Source of the DNA: Desulfobacula sp. | GTDB lineage: Bacteria > Desulfobacterota > Desulfobacteria > Desulfobacterales > Desulfobacteraceae | Assembly: GCF_021107415.1 (NCBI RefSeq) | Contig: NZ_JAIOSW010000138.1 | Location: 1-27,602, forward strand | Length of the DNA: 27,602 nucleotides | Direction of reading: 5' to 3' | Shown here: positions 7,808 through 15,844 of the stretch, piece after piece | Numbering within the stretch: the stretch's first letter is position 1 | Layout of the letters: each line of letters opens with the position of its first letter | Notes under the pieces: generated by a model | The model's input: the letters and a program-made list of their open reading frames with translations, nothing else | Database searches by the model: none | Told to the model about the DNA's origin: nothing | Translations under genes and position numbers: made by a program

Positions 7808-8685
7808 TTTATATTAAGCACGGTTCGGCAATAATGAATACTCTTTTTAATGGTTGCAAGCTCAAGGCGCAGGGCTTCTTCTCTGTTTTCCAAACTGAAC
7901 CCCATCTCTGTTTCAATATTGATTCGGTTGGTGGGGGACTTGCTCTTAATAAGCTCATATGCTTTTTTCATATCAATATCTCCATCGCCTACAGCCACCC
8001 CTCTGACTCTGAAACCATCACGACAGAACTCAACACGATCATCCCTGAAATGATTTGTAAATGCAACAGGGGCAAGATTTTCAATTGCAGTCATCGGATC
8101 TTCGGCAATATGCCAGGCATTCATTGTATCAATACAGGCGCCGACAAACGGATGATTCACCTCTTTGAGCACCCAGAGAATTTCTTCTGAAAAACTGTCA
8201 CAATGATTTTCAAGGGCCAGACGAATGCCATGGTCTTCTGCCATGGGTGCAGCTGATTTCAGCTGTTTGACAGTTTCCTTCAGATATGGCATGACCTCTG
8301 GATGGAACCTGGATCCGGCCCGTGGTCGTGGTCGTGGTAGATCCATACTGACCTTGACCACATCTGCTCCTATGGCCTGAGCTGTGGTCAGCCCGTCTTT
8401 CAAATTGTGCTGGATGCCAATACCAAAATTCCCCAGATCAAGGGACATATTATATTCAAGATATAGGTTATGCTTTTTTGCTGATGCTCCCACTTCCCTG
8501 AGAAAAGAGGACTCCAGGTTTTCCAGAACACCGTCATCCAGATGAAATCCGTCCAGTCCCAACTCAATGCCCAGATCTAAAAGATGAAACGTACTCAGTT
8601 GTCTTTCCCAGGGCAGTTTAAACCCTGCCCATGCCTGTCCGATTCCATGTAGATATAAACTGTATGTATGCAGTCCCAGCAGCAT
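7804..8685 (-). CDS. Sugar phosphate isomerase/epimerase-like TIM barrel protein
   Basis: This 293-residue protein is of the xylose isomerase-like/AP endonuclease 2 superfamily. Likely metal ligands are E in LALENHCD, D in CIDTMNAW, H in TNHFRDD and E in NIETEMG, the normal order for this fold. I chose the ATG at 8685 because GGAG lies 7 bases before it; the ATG two codons earlier (8691) is only one base from that Shine-Dalgarno sequence. Family members isomerise or epimerise sugars and related polyols, and many are of unknown function. The gene begins about 16 bases after the GIY-YIG gene on the same strand, so it may be read from the defence cassette transcript, although its function points to the catabolic genes. 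Residues PRPRPR come from a CGTGGT triplet repeat at 8321-8338. Confidence 0.8.
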   Translation of the reverse strand: MLLGLHTYSLYLHGIGQAWAGFKLPWERQLSTFHLLDLGIELGLDGFHLDDGVLENLESSFLREVGASAKKHNLYLEYNMSLDLGNFGIGIQHNLKDGLTTAQAIGADVVKVSMDLPRPRPRAGSRFHPEVMPYLKETVKQLKSAAPMAEDHGIRLALENHCDSFSEEILWVLKEVNHPFVGACIDTMNAWHIAEDPMTAIENLAPVAFTNHFRDDRVEFCRDGFRVRGVAVGDGDIDMKKAYELIKSKSPTNRINIETEMGFSLENREEALRLELATIKKSIHYCRTVLNIN

Positions 8686-8701
8686 ATTCATTCTCCTTTT
8701 T

Positions 8702-9622
8702 TTATTTTCCTATAATCTCCTGTAGATGGCTGTCATAGCGATAATGAATAATTTCTCCGTTGATAAGAAGATTAATTGCTATTTCAATGACATGTAATGG
8801 CACAATAAACCATTCTCGTGGTGTGTACCGTTTTCCTTCACTGTCAAAAATATCCAGATTCAAACACGATCCTGCAAAAAATGTATGTAATAGTATTTCC
8901 AGTTTTTGCGGGTTTAAGTTGTAAGTTTCAAAGTCAGTTACCAGCATTACATCTGCCATCAAGTAGGTGGGTTCTTGCGCTGCGTTCTGGATGCGTTGTT
9001 GAACGGGTTGACTGGAAAATCCAATTTTATACAGATCCTTTATCTCCTTGATTTGTGGATCTTTACTCAAAGATCGCAATACATAGATATAGCCTGTTGG
9101 TTTGTCATTTGATGTAATCTGTTCTGACTCACTAAACATCTCCATTTGAAGCGCATCTACTATCTGACGACTATTTTCATCTTTCCAGAGTGCGGCAGCC
9201 AGAGAACGTAGCAGCATATTGGACTCGGTTCCATTTTCAAAGATACAGTATAGGCGAGCATTGAAATTTCCAAAATTTTTCAATTCCTTTTTGCCAACAT
9301 TAGCTACATAAACCATCATCCCTTGCAGAACAAAGAACTTACCAGAAGCGATTTGCCGTTCACTGGTAAAGGGTCTCAATATTTTTTTCTTTGATGCCAG
9401 ACAAACATGATTCTGCTTAAATAACGGCTCGAATTGCTCAAACTTATCACAGGGTTTGCGTTTTGCGATATACTCAGGCATATCAATGGGCTTTGGGACA
9501 TTTCTAAGTGTAAAAATGTCATTTGGATCAGCTTCACCCGATACTTCCCCTCCCAACAATCCAAGCGCATCATCCTCTAAAACATCAACGATAGTGTTAA
9601 TCTCTTTGATAAAATCAATCAT
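8702..9622 (-). CDS. GIY-YIG (T5orf172-type) nuclease of a restriction-like cassette
   Basis: This 306-residue protein has a GIY-YIG nuclease domain of the T5orf172/MUG113 type in its C-terminal half. The two signature strands are GYIYVLRS (177-184) and YKIGFS (198-203). R210 (VQQRIQNA), H246 (LLHTFF) and E270 in PREWF are the expected catalytic/metal residues. The N-terminal half (about 30-150) is specific to this family and may bind the helicase partner or DNA. Its ATG at 9622 overlaps the helicase stop codon by four bases (ATGA), so the two are translationally coupled. Homologues typically stand beside the same helicase and methyltransferase genes. Expected role: DNA cleavage in the defence module. 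Confidence 0.85.
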   Translation of the reverse strand: MIDFIKEINTIVDVLEDDALGLLGGEVSGEADPNDIFTLRNVPKPIDMPEYIAKRKPCDKFEQFEPLFKQNHVCLASKKKILRPFTSERQIASGKFFVLQGMMVYVANVGKKELKNFGNFNARLYCIFENGTESNMLLRSLAAALWKDENSRQIVDALQMEMFSESEQITSNDKPTGYIYVLRSLSKDPQIKEIKDLYKIGFSSQPVQQRIQNAAQEPTYLMADVMLVTDFETYNLNPQKLEILLHTFFAGSCLNLDIFDSEGKRYTPREWFIVPLHVIEIAINLLINGEIIHYRYDSHLQEIIGK

Positions 9623-11295
9623 TCACCATCTCCGCCTGCCTGTTGTCGTTTTTTGTTCCTGAGATAGACTAAGGCTTCGGCCTGTCTTCTTTCCAGGGGG
9701 TCTGTTGAATTGATATTTGGTTCTCGTTCATGGATTTTAATAAATGGTCCGATCTTGTCACGATAGAGAATTACTGCTTCCTCATCGGTCATTTGTATAC
9801 GCCCGGCATCAATTGTTTCCTGAATCACTTTCAACAGCTTTGCCGTTACTGATTTTGAGAGAACCTCAAATGCCTTTTGGAATGGATTAACACTGTCGAT
9901 CAGATCAATATGGAGCTCTTCGATATTGACAAATTTTCCTGCCATACGCACAAACCGTTTGTTGCCAACTACTTTGATTTCACCATTCTTTATAACTGAA
10001 TCCGTCACTACATGCTGGCGAATTTCCTCTATCTCTTCATCACTGAGTTCAGGATATTTGGTCTGTATGACCTTGGGGATCATCACTTTGTTAATCACTT
10101 CCGGATCAATAAATTCTCCCGGCAATGCTTGAAGCAGCGTGTTATCTTGTAGAATAGCTGCTTTGAGATCATTTAGATCTGATTCGACGATCTCCTTTAC
10201 TCTTTGCGAGCTGGGCTCCTTAAAACCACGAATTTTGATGGTTCCCTCTTCGTATTCCTCGTTATCAAATCGCCGGGTTTTGAATTTGAAATTAGGGGCA
10301 AGTACCTGCTCCATCAACAACGAGGCGGTAATAGCCTTGAGCATATTATTCACAGAGAGTTTTACCTGATCGTCTGCTGCATCCGGCTGGGCAATCAGGT
10401 TGGTAAACTGGGCATGGGTTTTATTATCACTATCCCGGGTGGCCCGTCCAATAATTTGAATAATTTCAGTTAGTGAACCACGATACCCGACGGTGAGTGC
10501 ATGTTCGCAAAACGGCCAGTCAAAGCCCTCTTTTGCCATACCCAAAGCAATGATCAGGTCCATATCATCAACATTTTTCATCTGGTGCAGATAGGCAACA
10601 ATCTTGTTTCGATCTTTTGGGTTATCATTAACCAGATCAGCTACCTTGATAGTTTTGTTACCTTTATGAGATTTTACAAAAATCACTCCGGTATCACTAT
10701 CCTGATGGGTCACTGTGCCAATGATATCGAGGATGGTATCCACCTCCTTATGCTTGTCCTTAGTGGATTCACCGGCATTTACATTGGGGATATGCAGAAT
10801 GGTCTTTTTGTTAATGTCAAGTACCTCATCAATAGCCAGCAGAATATTATTAAATACTGATTCCTCCACCGCATCAAAGGCAAAGCGCAAGGTGGCATGG
10901 GTACAGATCAAAATGGTTTCACCAAAATCGTTGAGAAAGTTTTTAAACGCAGTAACCTTGCTGGACTCACCACCCGGTGTGCAAAGGTTGTATCCAGGGT
11001 TGAAATCCCAGTCGGCAAAAAAACCATATCGGGTGAGATCAGTACGATCAAAGGATCCACCAATAGAGCGTTCCGGAGCCGCGACAATAATTTTTTTGAT
11101 CTCCTGATTGAAAAGTTTATCCAGTCCCAGAAACATCAAGGCACGGGACTTGCCGGAGGCAGGCGGGGCTTTCAGCAAAAGGTATTGTGCCTCTCTGGCT
11201 TCAAAAGCGCGAGCCTGCATCTCACGCATCCCCATGTGATTAGTGGAAATGCTTTGACCGGTCTGGGCATAACGTACATTAACTATATCCGGCAT
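9619..11295 (-). CDS. SF2 DEAD/DEAH-type helicase with probable internal deletion
   Basis: This 558-residue protein is a superfamily 2 helicase. It has Walker A APPASGKS (43-50), motif Ib-like CTHATLRFAF (131-140), the start of Walker B LLAIDE (152-157), motif V (ALGMAKEGFDWP, about 250-261) and motif VI QIIGRATR (280-287). The C-terminus ends with a helicase-associated segment (EREPNINSTDPLERRQAEAL). From memory, family members of about 650 residues continue LLAIDE with FHHV, then about 95-100 residues that include motif III (AMTGSY), before the VLDxxxKTIxHIPNVN segment. Here VLDINKKTILHIPNVN follows the DE pair directly. An in-frame deletion would explain this and would probably destroy ATP hydrolysis coupling. 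The gene ends overlapping the GIY-YIG start; TTTAGAC repeats precede it. Confidence 0.85.
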   Translation of the reverse strand: MPDIVNVRYAQTGQSISTNHMGMREMQARAFEAREAQYLLLKAPPASGKSRALMFLGLDKLFNQEIKKIIVAAPERSIGGSFDRTDLTRYGFFADWDFNPGYNLCTPGGESSKVTAFKNFLNDFGETILICTHATLRFAFDAVEESVFNNILLAIDEVLDINKKTILHIPNVNAGESTKDKHKEVDTILDIIGTVTHQDSDTGVIFVKSHKGNKTIKVADLVNDNPKDRNKIVAYLHQMKNVDDMDLIIALGMAKEGFDWPFCEHALTVGYRGSLTEIIQIIGRATRDSDNKTHAQFTNLIAQPDAADDQVKLSVNNMLKAITASLLMEQVLAPNFKFKTRRFDNEEYEEGTIKIRGFKEPSSQRVKEIVESDLNDLKAAILQDNTLLQALPGEFIDPEVINKVMIPKVIQTKYPELSDEEIEEIRQHVVTDSVIKNGEIKVVGNKRFVRMAGKFVNIEELHIDLIDSVNPFQKAFEVLSKSVTAKLLKVIQETIDAGRIQMTDEEAVILYRDKIGPFIKIHEREPNINSTDPLERRQAEALVYLRNKKRQQAGGDGE

Positions 11296-11311
11296 ATCTT
11301 TTTCTCAAATC

Positions 11312-11348
11312 GTCTAAAATGTCTAAAAAAATGTCTAAAAATGTCTAA
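11312..11348. repeat. Four GTCTAA repeats in the gap upstream of the helicase gene
   Basis: GTCTAA(A) starts at 11312, 11321, 11333 and 11343, each in the context A(A)TGTCTAAAA except for the first, which has CGTCTAAAA. The array fills most of the 53-base gap between the AlbA_2 gene and the helicase gene. Spacings of 9, 12 and 10 bases are close to a helical turn, so an operator bound by a regulator (perhaps the AlbA_2 protein itself) is possible; slippage is the alternative. Confidence 0.55.
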
Positions 11349-11366
11349 TTATTTACCTTTAGACAT
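11341..11366. repeat. Inverted repeat at the 3' end of the AlbA_2 gene
   Basis: ATGTCTAA (11341-11348) and TTAGACAT (11359-11366) are perfect inverted copies separated by 10 bases. The right arm lies in the last codons of the AlbA_2 gene (MSK) and the left arm is the fourth unit of the GTCTAA array. It could form a weak hairpin between the two genes or be part of the operator. Confidence 0.45.
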
Positions 11367-12998
11367 TTGCCATGTTTTGCCTATTATATTGATAACACCT
11401 GCTTTTTTAAGAGTCTGAAGATAGTTTTTGATTTTATTTTTTTTCTGTTGTTCGTCTAAAACACCAGAAAGTTTGTCTAAAAGTATTTTTTCAAAATCTG
11501 CTCTTTTCCCTTCAGAAAATTCACGCAGATAATCTACAATAATTTTTTTACAATAGTTATCATCAATACCTTTCAAATGCATATAATCAGCTTTTTGACC
11601 AGTTTTTCGAGCCACCTGGGATGAAATGTAAAAATTAGGTTTTCTGCCTTCAATGAGTCTGTTTTTTCTAAGCTTTTTGATTTCCGTATCTTCTAACGGT
11701 TTATGTTTTTGTACTTTATCCAGCAGTATAATATCATTCAGACTCAATTTTGGTATTTGTGCTAATTTTTTTGCATAATTCATGTCCAGCACTTTGCCGG
11801 TAATCACCACTTTGACTTGATTGTTGGTTAATGTATACTCAGGCAGAGGGAAAAACTTTTTCTTTTGAATGGTAAACATTTTTTTGATACCACTGCCGAT
11901 GGTGTCAATCATATTAAGATTTACCATGGCATTCGATAAAAAACTATTGCGATACTGCGACTCCGGTGCATCTGCAGTGATGACGTTTTCAATAGTCTGG
12001 GGAATAAATGAGCCCATATTAACAAAGATCAGCAGGCTGTCTTCGTTTTCAATAACATTAATCTTGCCTCCCAGAGTATAATCCTGATGGGCAATACAAT
12101 TATTTAACGCTTCCCTGATGATATAAGGATCGTAGCTGTCAACCTCATCGGGGAACAGTGACCCGTCGGGAAGATAGCGGTATTTTAAGTTTCTTATTTT
12201 TTTATAAACTTCTTCAATGCTTAACAGAAAAGGACAACTAAAATGTGCATAGTCTTTTTCAATATTATCCCTGTCCTTCAAAATCCAGGAGATTTTGGCC
12301 ACACCCGGATGAATGAAATGTTCTGACTCTGGCCTGCCGAGTAATAAAATGGCTGTCCGGGTGATTTTACCCTTAATACAGAGCTTGGCTTTATTTAAAA
12401 AAGTTATATCATCCCATTGTTCAACTTCTTCAACAAGCCCCGGGTTTTTAACGCCATACAATTTTCTGGCTTTTAAAATGGCCTGTTCAGATAAGTCGGT
12501 GATGGCGGCATGTTTACAAGTTTCAATGCTCCAATCATTCTCGATACCCTGCTTTCTTATTCGTTCCAATTCTTCCAGGCTTAAGGCGTTGAGCTGTTCA
12601 CCCTCTCTGCCGTAGTAATGCCCTGCCCAGGCCACAGGGATGCCCTTTGGTGCCGGGGGGATTTGAAACAAAATCACCCTGCCTTGCCCGGTATTTATTT
12701 CATGAATTTCTTTGAATGTAATTCTATGGGTTGTTTTATTGGCAATCTCAGCCTTTAAACTCTGCAGTTTGGCAGTATCAGTTCTAAAGCGCGTACCAAC
12801 AATTTTTTTGTCCTTGTCTTTAATACCGAACACCAGCCAGGCATCGTCTTTACCCAATAAATTAGCCTCATTGGATAAAGCGCTGAAATATTTTCCTAAT
12901 TTGTTAAAATTGTAGGTGGTTTTGGCTTCTTTAAATTCCAGGAGTTCATTTTCCGAGGCATGTGAGCGCAAATAGTCTAAAGTAGTTTTAATATCCAT
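11349..12998 (-). CDS. AlbA_2 (Schlafen-type) DNA-binding/regulatory protein of the defence cassette
   Basis: This 549-residue protein begins with an AlbA_2/Schlafen domain (about 15-140): ENELLEFKEA, then DDAWLVFGI and the VAWAGHYYGREGEQ loop. It continues with an HATPase_c_4-like domain (about 285-400: YIIREALNNCIAHQDY and IDTIGSGIKKMF) and a C-terminal winged-helix region (about 420-545). Proteins with this layout are annotated as putative transcriptional regulators or ATP-dependent helicase-like proteins, and recur in restriction and defence loci. Its start codon overlaps the methyltransferase stop by one base (TAATG), showing coupling. It is more AT-rich than the catabolic genes. Its exact part in the module (regulator, nucleotide sensor or RNA/DNA binder) is not known. 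Confidence 0.8.
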   Translation of the reverse strand: MDIKTTLDYLRSHASENELLEFKEAKTTYNFNKLGKYFSALSNEANLLGKDDAWLVFGIKDKDKKIVGTRFRTDTAKLQSLKAEIANKTTHRITFKEIHEINTGQGRVILFQIPPAPKGIPVAWAGHYYGREGEQLNALSLEELERIRKQGIENDWSIETCKHAAITDLSEQAILKARKLYGVKNPGLVEEVEQWDDITFLNKAKLCIKGKITRTAILLLGRPESEHFIHPGVAKISWILKDRDNIEKDYAHFSCPFLLSIEEVYKKIRNLKYRYLPDGSLFPDEVDSYDPYIIREALNNCIAHQDYTLGGKINVIENEDSLLIFVNMGSFIPQTIENVITADAPESQYRNSFLSNAMVNLNMIDTIGSGIKKMFTIQKKKFFPLPEYTLTNNQVKVVITGKVLDMNYAKKLAQIPKLSLNDIILLDKVQKHKPLEDTEIKKLRKNRLIEGRKPNFYISSQVARKTGQKADYMHLKGIDDNYCKKIIVDYLREFSEGKRADFEKILLDKLSGVLDEQQKKNKIKNYLQTLKKAGVINIIGKTWQMSKGK

Positions 12999-15652
12999 TA
13001 CTTTGGCTCCTCCTCTTTAATCATTTTTTCATAAAGCTTGAACAGATACTCCAGCCGCTCTTCGTCGCTTTTAAATGGACGTGAACGATAGCACTTTTCC
13101 ACGGCTATGTCCATTTCATGATGGGCCAGACGAAGGCCCCCGGGCATCTTATCCGGATCATAAAGTTGTGCCATGGTTTTTTCAGGGTGTTGTTCCCGTT
13201 CGTCCAGCACTTTGAAAACATGATCTTCAAGGATTTTTTTTTGTGCATTGGTGATCTCCGGGAAAGGGAAGGTGTTGTAGCATAGTGCTGAGGAATAGCG
13301 GTAATCAGTTTTAAGACGGCCAGCTACAGTGCGTACCCAGGTCATGTGCATGCGGGAGGAAATGATGGCGAAGATGTAGGGTGGTGGGTCGTAGATAGCT
13401 TGTGCAGAATTTGGGATAATAGTGCCACCTTCAAGAAAACCAATTGGTATGTAATCTCGTCTTTCAGAAGAGTGACTTGGAATAATTATCGAATTTTTTG
13501 ATCCATACCGAGCTTCAGCAAATCTGTGCGGAATGTCAGCTTTTTCCCGAGTCGCTTTTTTCTTGCTATTCAATCGAAATTGCCGGACTTTTTCTATTCT
13601 TACGTCAATCTCTCCAATAGATTGAGCTTGTTCCAATTCATCATTTTCTATCCATAAACAGTATCGCTGTTTGTCATTGATAAATTCGGTTGAACCTATA
13701 AATTTTTTGATAAAATGCTTTGCTTTTGGGGTTTTTGCTATCAACTCACTACATTCATGTTTAGTAAGCGACAGATGACCCCCATCCGCAGGCTTATTAC
13801 CATAATTCATAACTGGCACTATTGCGAGGGGTATTCTTCTTTTTTTCACAACCAAATTTTTACTGTTTGAAAGATATGGATTAATGTTTTTCACTGTATG
13901 ATTAATCCCACCCTTGAACAAAACTTTTGGTTCCCCTGATGGGTTCCTTATACCCACAACGACACAGGTTACCCCTGCATTGCCCTTTGCATTATTTGTC
14001 CATTTGAACGATTGATGGGCAAAGCCAATCTCTAAAGTCATTGCGAAAATGTGTGGCCAGAACAAAGCCACCTGTTCTCCTTGATTTATAGAATTCGTAG
14101 AGACAAAAGCTAATTGGGCATTAGTATACTGAATATATTTTGATCCAATCAAAAACCAACAGGCGATGTAATCTAAATTTTTGTATCCCTTGATGCCATC
14201 AAAGACCACAGCCATATCAATTTTTTGTTCTTTCGATTGCATGCTGGAACCCAAATATGGAGGATTCCCCAAAATATAGATTTCGACTCCTTCATCTTTT
14301 GGACACACTTTTTCCCAATCCAGCCGTGTCGCATTGCCGCAGACGATAAACCCGCCGTCCTGCAACGGCAACGTAGGACGTGTCTCTCCAAAGACCTCTT
14401 TGAAGGCAAGGTTCATCTGATGTTCTGCCAGCCACAGTGAAAGTTTGGCGGTTTCATGGGCAAAGTCATCAAGCTCGATGCCATAAAACTGGGTGAGCTT
14501 GATATTGCTGAAAAATCGGAATGTCAGCTGTTTACCATACAGCCGTTTGAAAATTTCAATCTCCAGTTTGCAAAGCTCTTTGTAGGCAATAATCAAAAAA
14601 TTGCCGGACCCGCAGGCCGGGTCAAAAATGCGCAGATGACAAAGTCGATCCAATAATTTTATCAGTTTTTTTTTATTATTTTTTGCCCGGTCCAATTCAG
14701 CGTAAAGATCATTAAGAAACAGTGGTTCAATGACCTTCATAATGTTGACAACTGAGGTATAATGCATTCCCATGCTGCTGCGACGGTCGTTATGTACCAC
14801 GGCCTGAATCATGGAACCGAAAATGTCCGGGTTGATGGCTTTCCAGTTAAGTGCGCCACACTCGATAATAATTTTTCTTGATCTTGTACTGAAGATTGGG
14901 ACAGGATGGTCATTAGCAAACAGTCCCCCATTAACATAGGGAAAATCCTGCAGAAACTGTGGACAGTCAAACCGTTCTCGCAGGTTGAGCACCTTGAAAA
15001 GCTTTTGCAGATAGGCCTGCAGATCGCTGCCATCTTGATCGGTATGGGATGCCAGCGCATTGGTGAACTGATCATCAGCAAAGATACCGGTATCTTCAGC
15101 AAAAAAGCAGAACAGCAAACGGGAGAGAAAGGTATTTAACAAGTGTCTGCTATTCGTCTCACTCTCAGCAGGGTTGTCTTCCAGAATTAGATCATACAGT
15201 CGCCCCATACGTTCCGCAGCCTTGATGTCCGCCGGATTTTCACTCTGGAACTGTGATTTTTCCATTCCCGCCCAGGGCAGGAAGAAATCATAGTGTTTTG
15301 CTAAGCTCACAATAGGAATATCAAGTGTATCTTTAGTCCTGGTATCAACCGATAGCAAAGTTTGAAAATCGGTAACAATAATGAAGCGGGGATGGTGCTT
15401 GATAATACCAGGGTCATTTTTCAGTTTGTCAATTAAGTCATGCAGGTCACTATCAGTTTCATTTTTGAAAAATAGCTTTTTTTTCCAAAGAATTTCATCT
15501 GAAATTTTTGAAAGATTATAGTCACCTTTTTTTAATCGAGTGATGGAGGATTTTGGCTGATTATATGCAAGCAACAAGTCATAGATGAACGATTTTTCAT
15601 CAAGGTCCGTTACAAGCGATTGGATAGTATCTTCTATTTTTTCAATATTCAT
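12998..15652 (-). CDS. MmeI-like class I SAM-dependent DNA (adenine-N6) methyltransferase
   Basis: This 884-residue protein has SAM-binding motif I (FDPACGSGNF, 343-352) and catalytic motif IV (NPPY, 463-466), the N6-adenine amino-methyltransferase type. The region at about 130-330 (LPWAGMEKSQ, then FCFFAEDTGIF, YVNGGLF and GMHYTS) is the helical spacer of MmeI/YeeA-like enzymes, and the C-terminal third should hold the target recognition domain. The N-terminal part (1-125, including IIVTDFQTLL) does not show the D...ExK nuclease motif of MmeI, so cleavage probably comes from the GIY-YIG and helicase partners in trans. No Shine-Dalgarno sequence is seen before ATG 15652; a short ORF with a strong one lies just upstream. 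It is the first gene of the four-gene cassette. Confidence 0.88.
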   Translation of the reverse strand: MNIEKIEDTIQSLVTDLDEKSFIYDLLLAYNQPKSSITRLKKGDYNLSKISDEILWKKKLFFKNETDSDLHDLIDKLKNDPGIIKHHPRFIIVTDFQTLLSVDTRTKDTLDIPIVSLAKHYDFFLPWAGMEKSQFQSENPADIKAAERMGRLYDLILEDNPAESETNSRHLLNTFLSRLLFCFFAEDTGIFADDQFTNALASHTDQDGSDLQAYLQKLFKVLNLRERFDCPQFLQDFPYVNGGLFANDHPVPIFSTRSRKIIIECGALNWKAINPDIFGSMIQAVVHNDRRSSMGMHYTSVVNIMKVIEPLFLNDLYAELDRAKNNKKKLIKLLDRLCHLRIFDPACGSGNFLIIAYKELCKLEIEIFKRLYGKQLTFRFFSNIKLTQFYGIELDDFAHETAKLSLWLAEHQMNLAFKEVFGETRPTLPLQDGGFIVCGNATRLDWEKVCPKDEGVEIYILGNPPYLGSSMQSKEQKIDMAVVFDGIKGYKNLDYIACWFLIGSKYIQYTNAQLAFVSTNSINQGEQVALFWPHIFAMTLEIGFAHQSFKWTNNAKGNAGVTCVVVGIRNPSGEPKVLFKGGINHTVKNINPYLSNSKNLVVKKRRIPLAIVPVMNYGNKPADGGHLSLTKHECSELIAKTPKAKHFIKKFIGSTEFINDKQRYCLWIENDELEQAQSIGEIDVRIEKVRQFRLNSKKKATREKADIPHRFAEARYGSKNSIIIPSHSSERRDYIPIGFLEGGTIIPNSAQAIYDPPPYIFAIISSRMHMTWVRTVAGRLKTDYRYSSALCYNTFPFPEITNAQKKILEDHVFKVLDEREQHPEKTMAQLYDPDKMPGGLRLAHHEMDIAVEKCYRSRPFKSDEERLEYLFKLYEKMIKEEEPK

Positions 15653-15680
15653 AGATGGGCTAATAACACATCATAATTTT

Positions 15681-15713
15681 TTAAGCGGTTTTAGCAAATG
15701 CCTGTGGAGTCAT
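15681..15713 (-). CDS. Ten-codon leader ORF upstream of the methyltransferase gene
   Basis: GGAGGG stands about 8 bases before ATG 15713. The encoded peptide is MTPQAFAKTA, ending at TAA 15681-15683, 28 bases before the methyltransferase start, which itself has no visible ribosome site. It may be a leader that recruits ribosomes to the cassette. Alternatively it is a remnant: several MmeI-like methyltransferases begin with MTPQxF, a match from memory only. Confidence 0.35.
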   Translation of the reverse strand: MTPQAFAKTA

Positions 15714-15790
15714 ATTAATACCCTCCAGAATCAATTAAGTTAATCTTTAGATCAGTGCCAATGTTATCCTTTCCGTCCATTCGTATCAAT

Positions 15791-15818
15791 ATTAAAATAA
15801 TGTGTAAAGAAATATCAA
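15791..15818 (-). promoter_or_regulatory. Possible sigma-70 promoter of the defence cassette
   Basis: On the minus strand TTGATA (15818-15813), a 16-base spacer and TTTAAT (15796-15791) form a fair promoter. It lies in the 192-base gap between the DUF1638-HyuA gene and the methyltransferase gene. Transcription would start near 15784 and cover the leader ORF. Confidence 0.4.
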
Positions 15819-15844
15819 AAGTATCAGAATATTGGCAGTAAAAT

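Noticed and set aside
11312..11348. GTCTAA array as a CRISPR or plasmid iteron
   Set aside because: The units are far too short for CRISPR repeats, and there is no replication protein or cas gene nearby.
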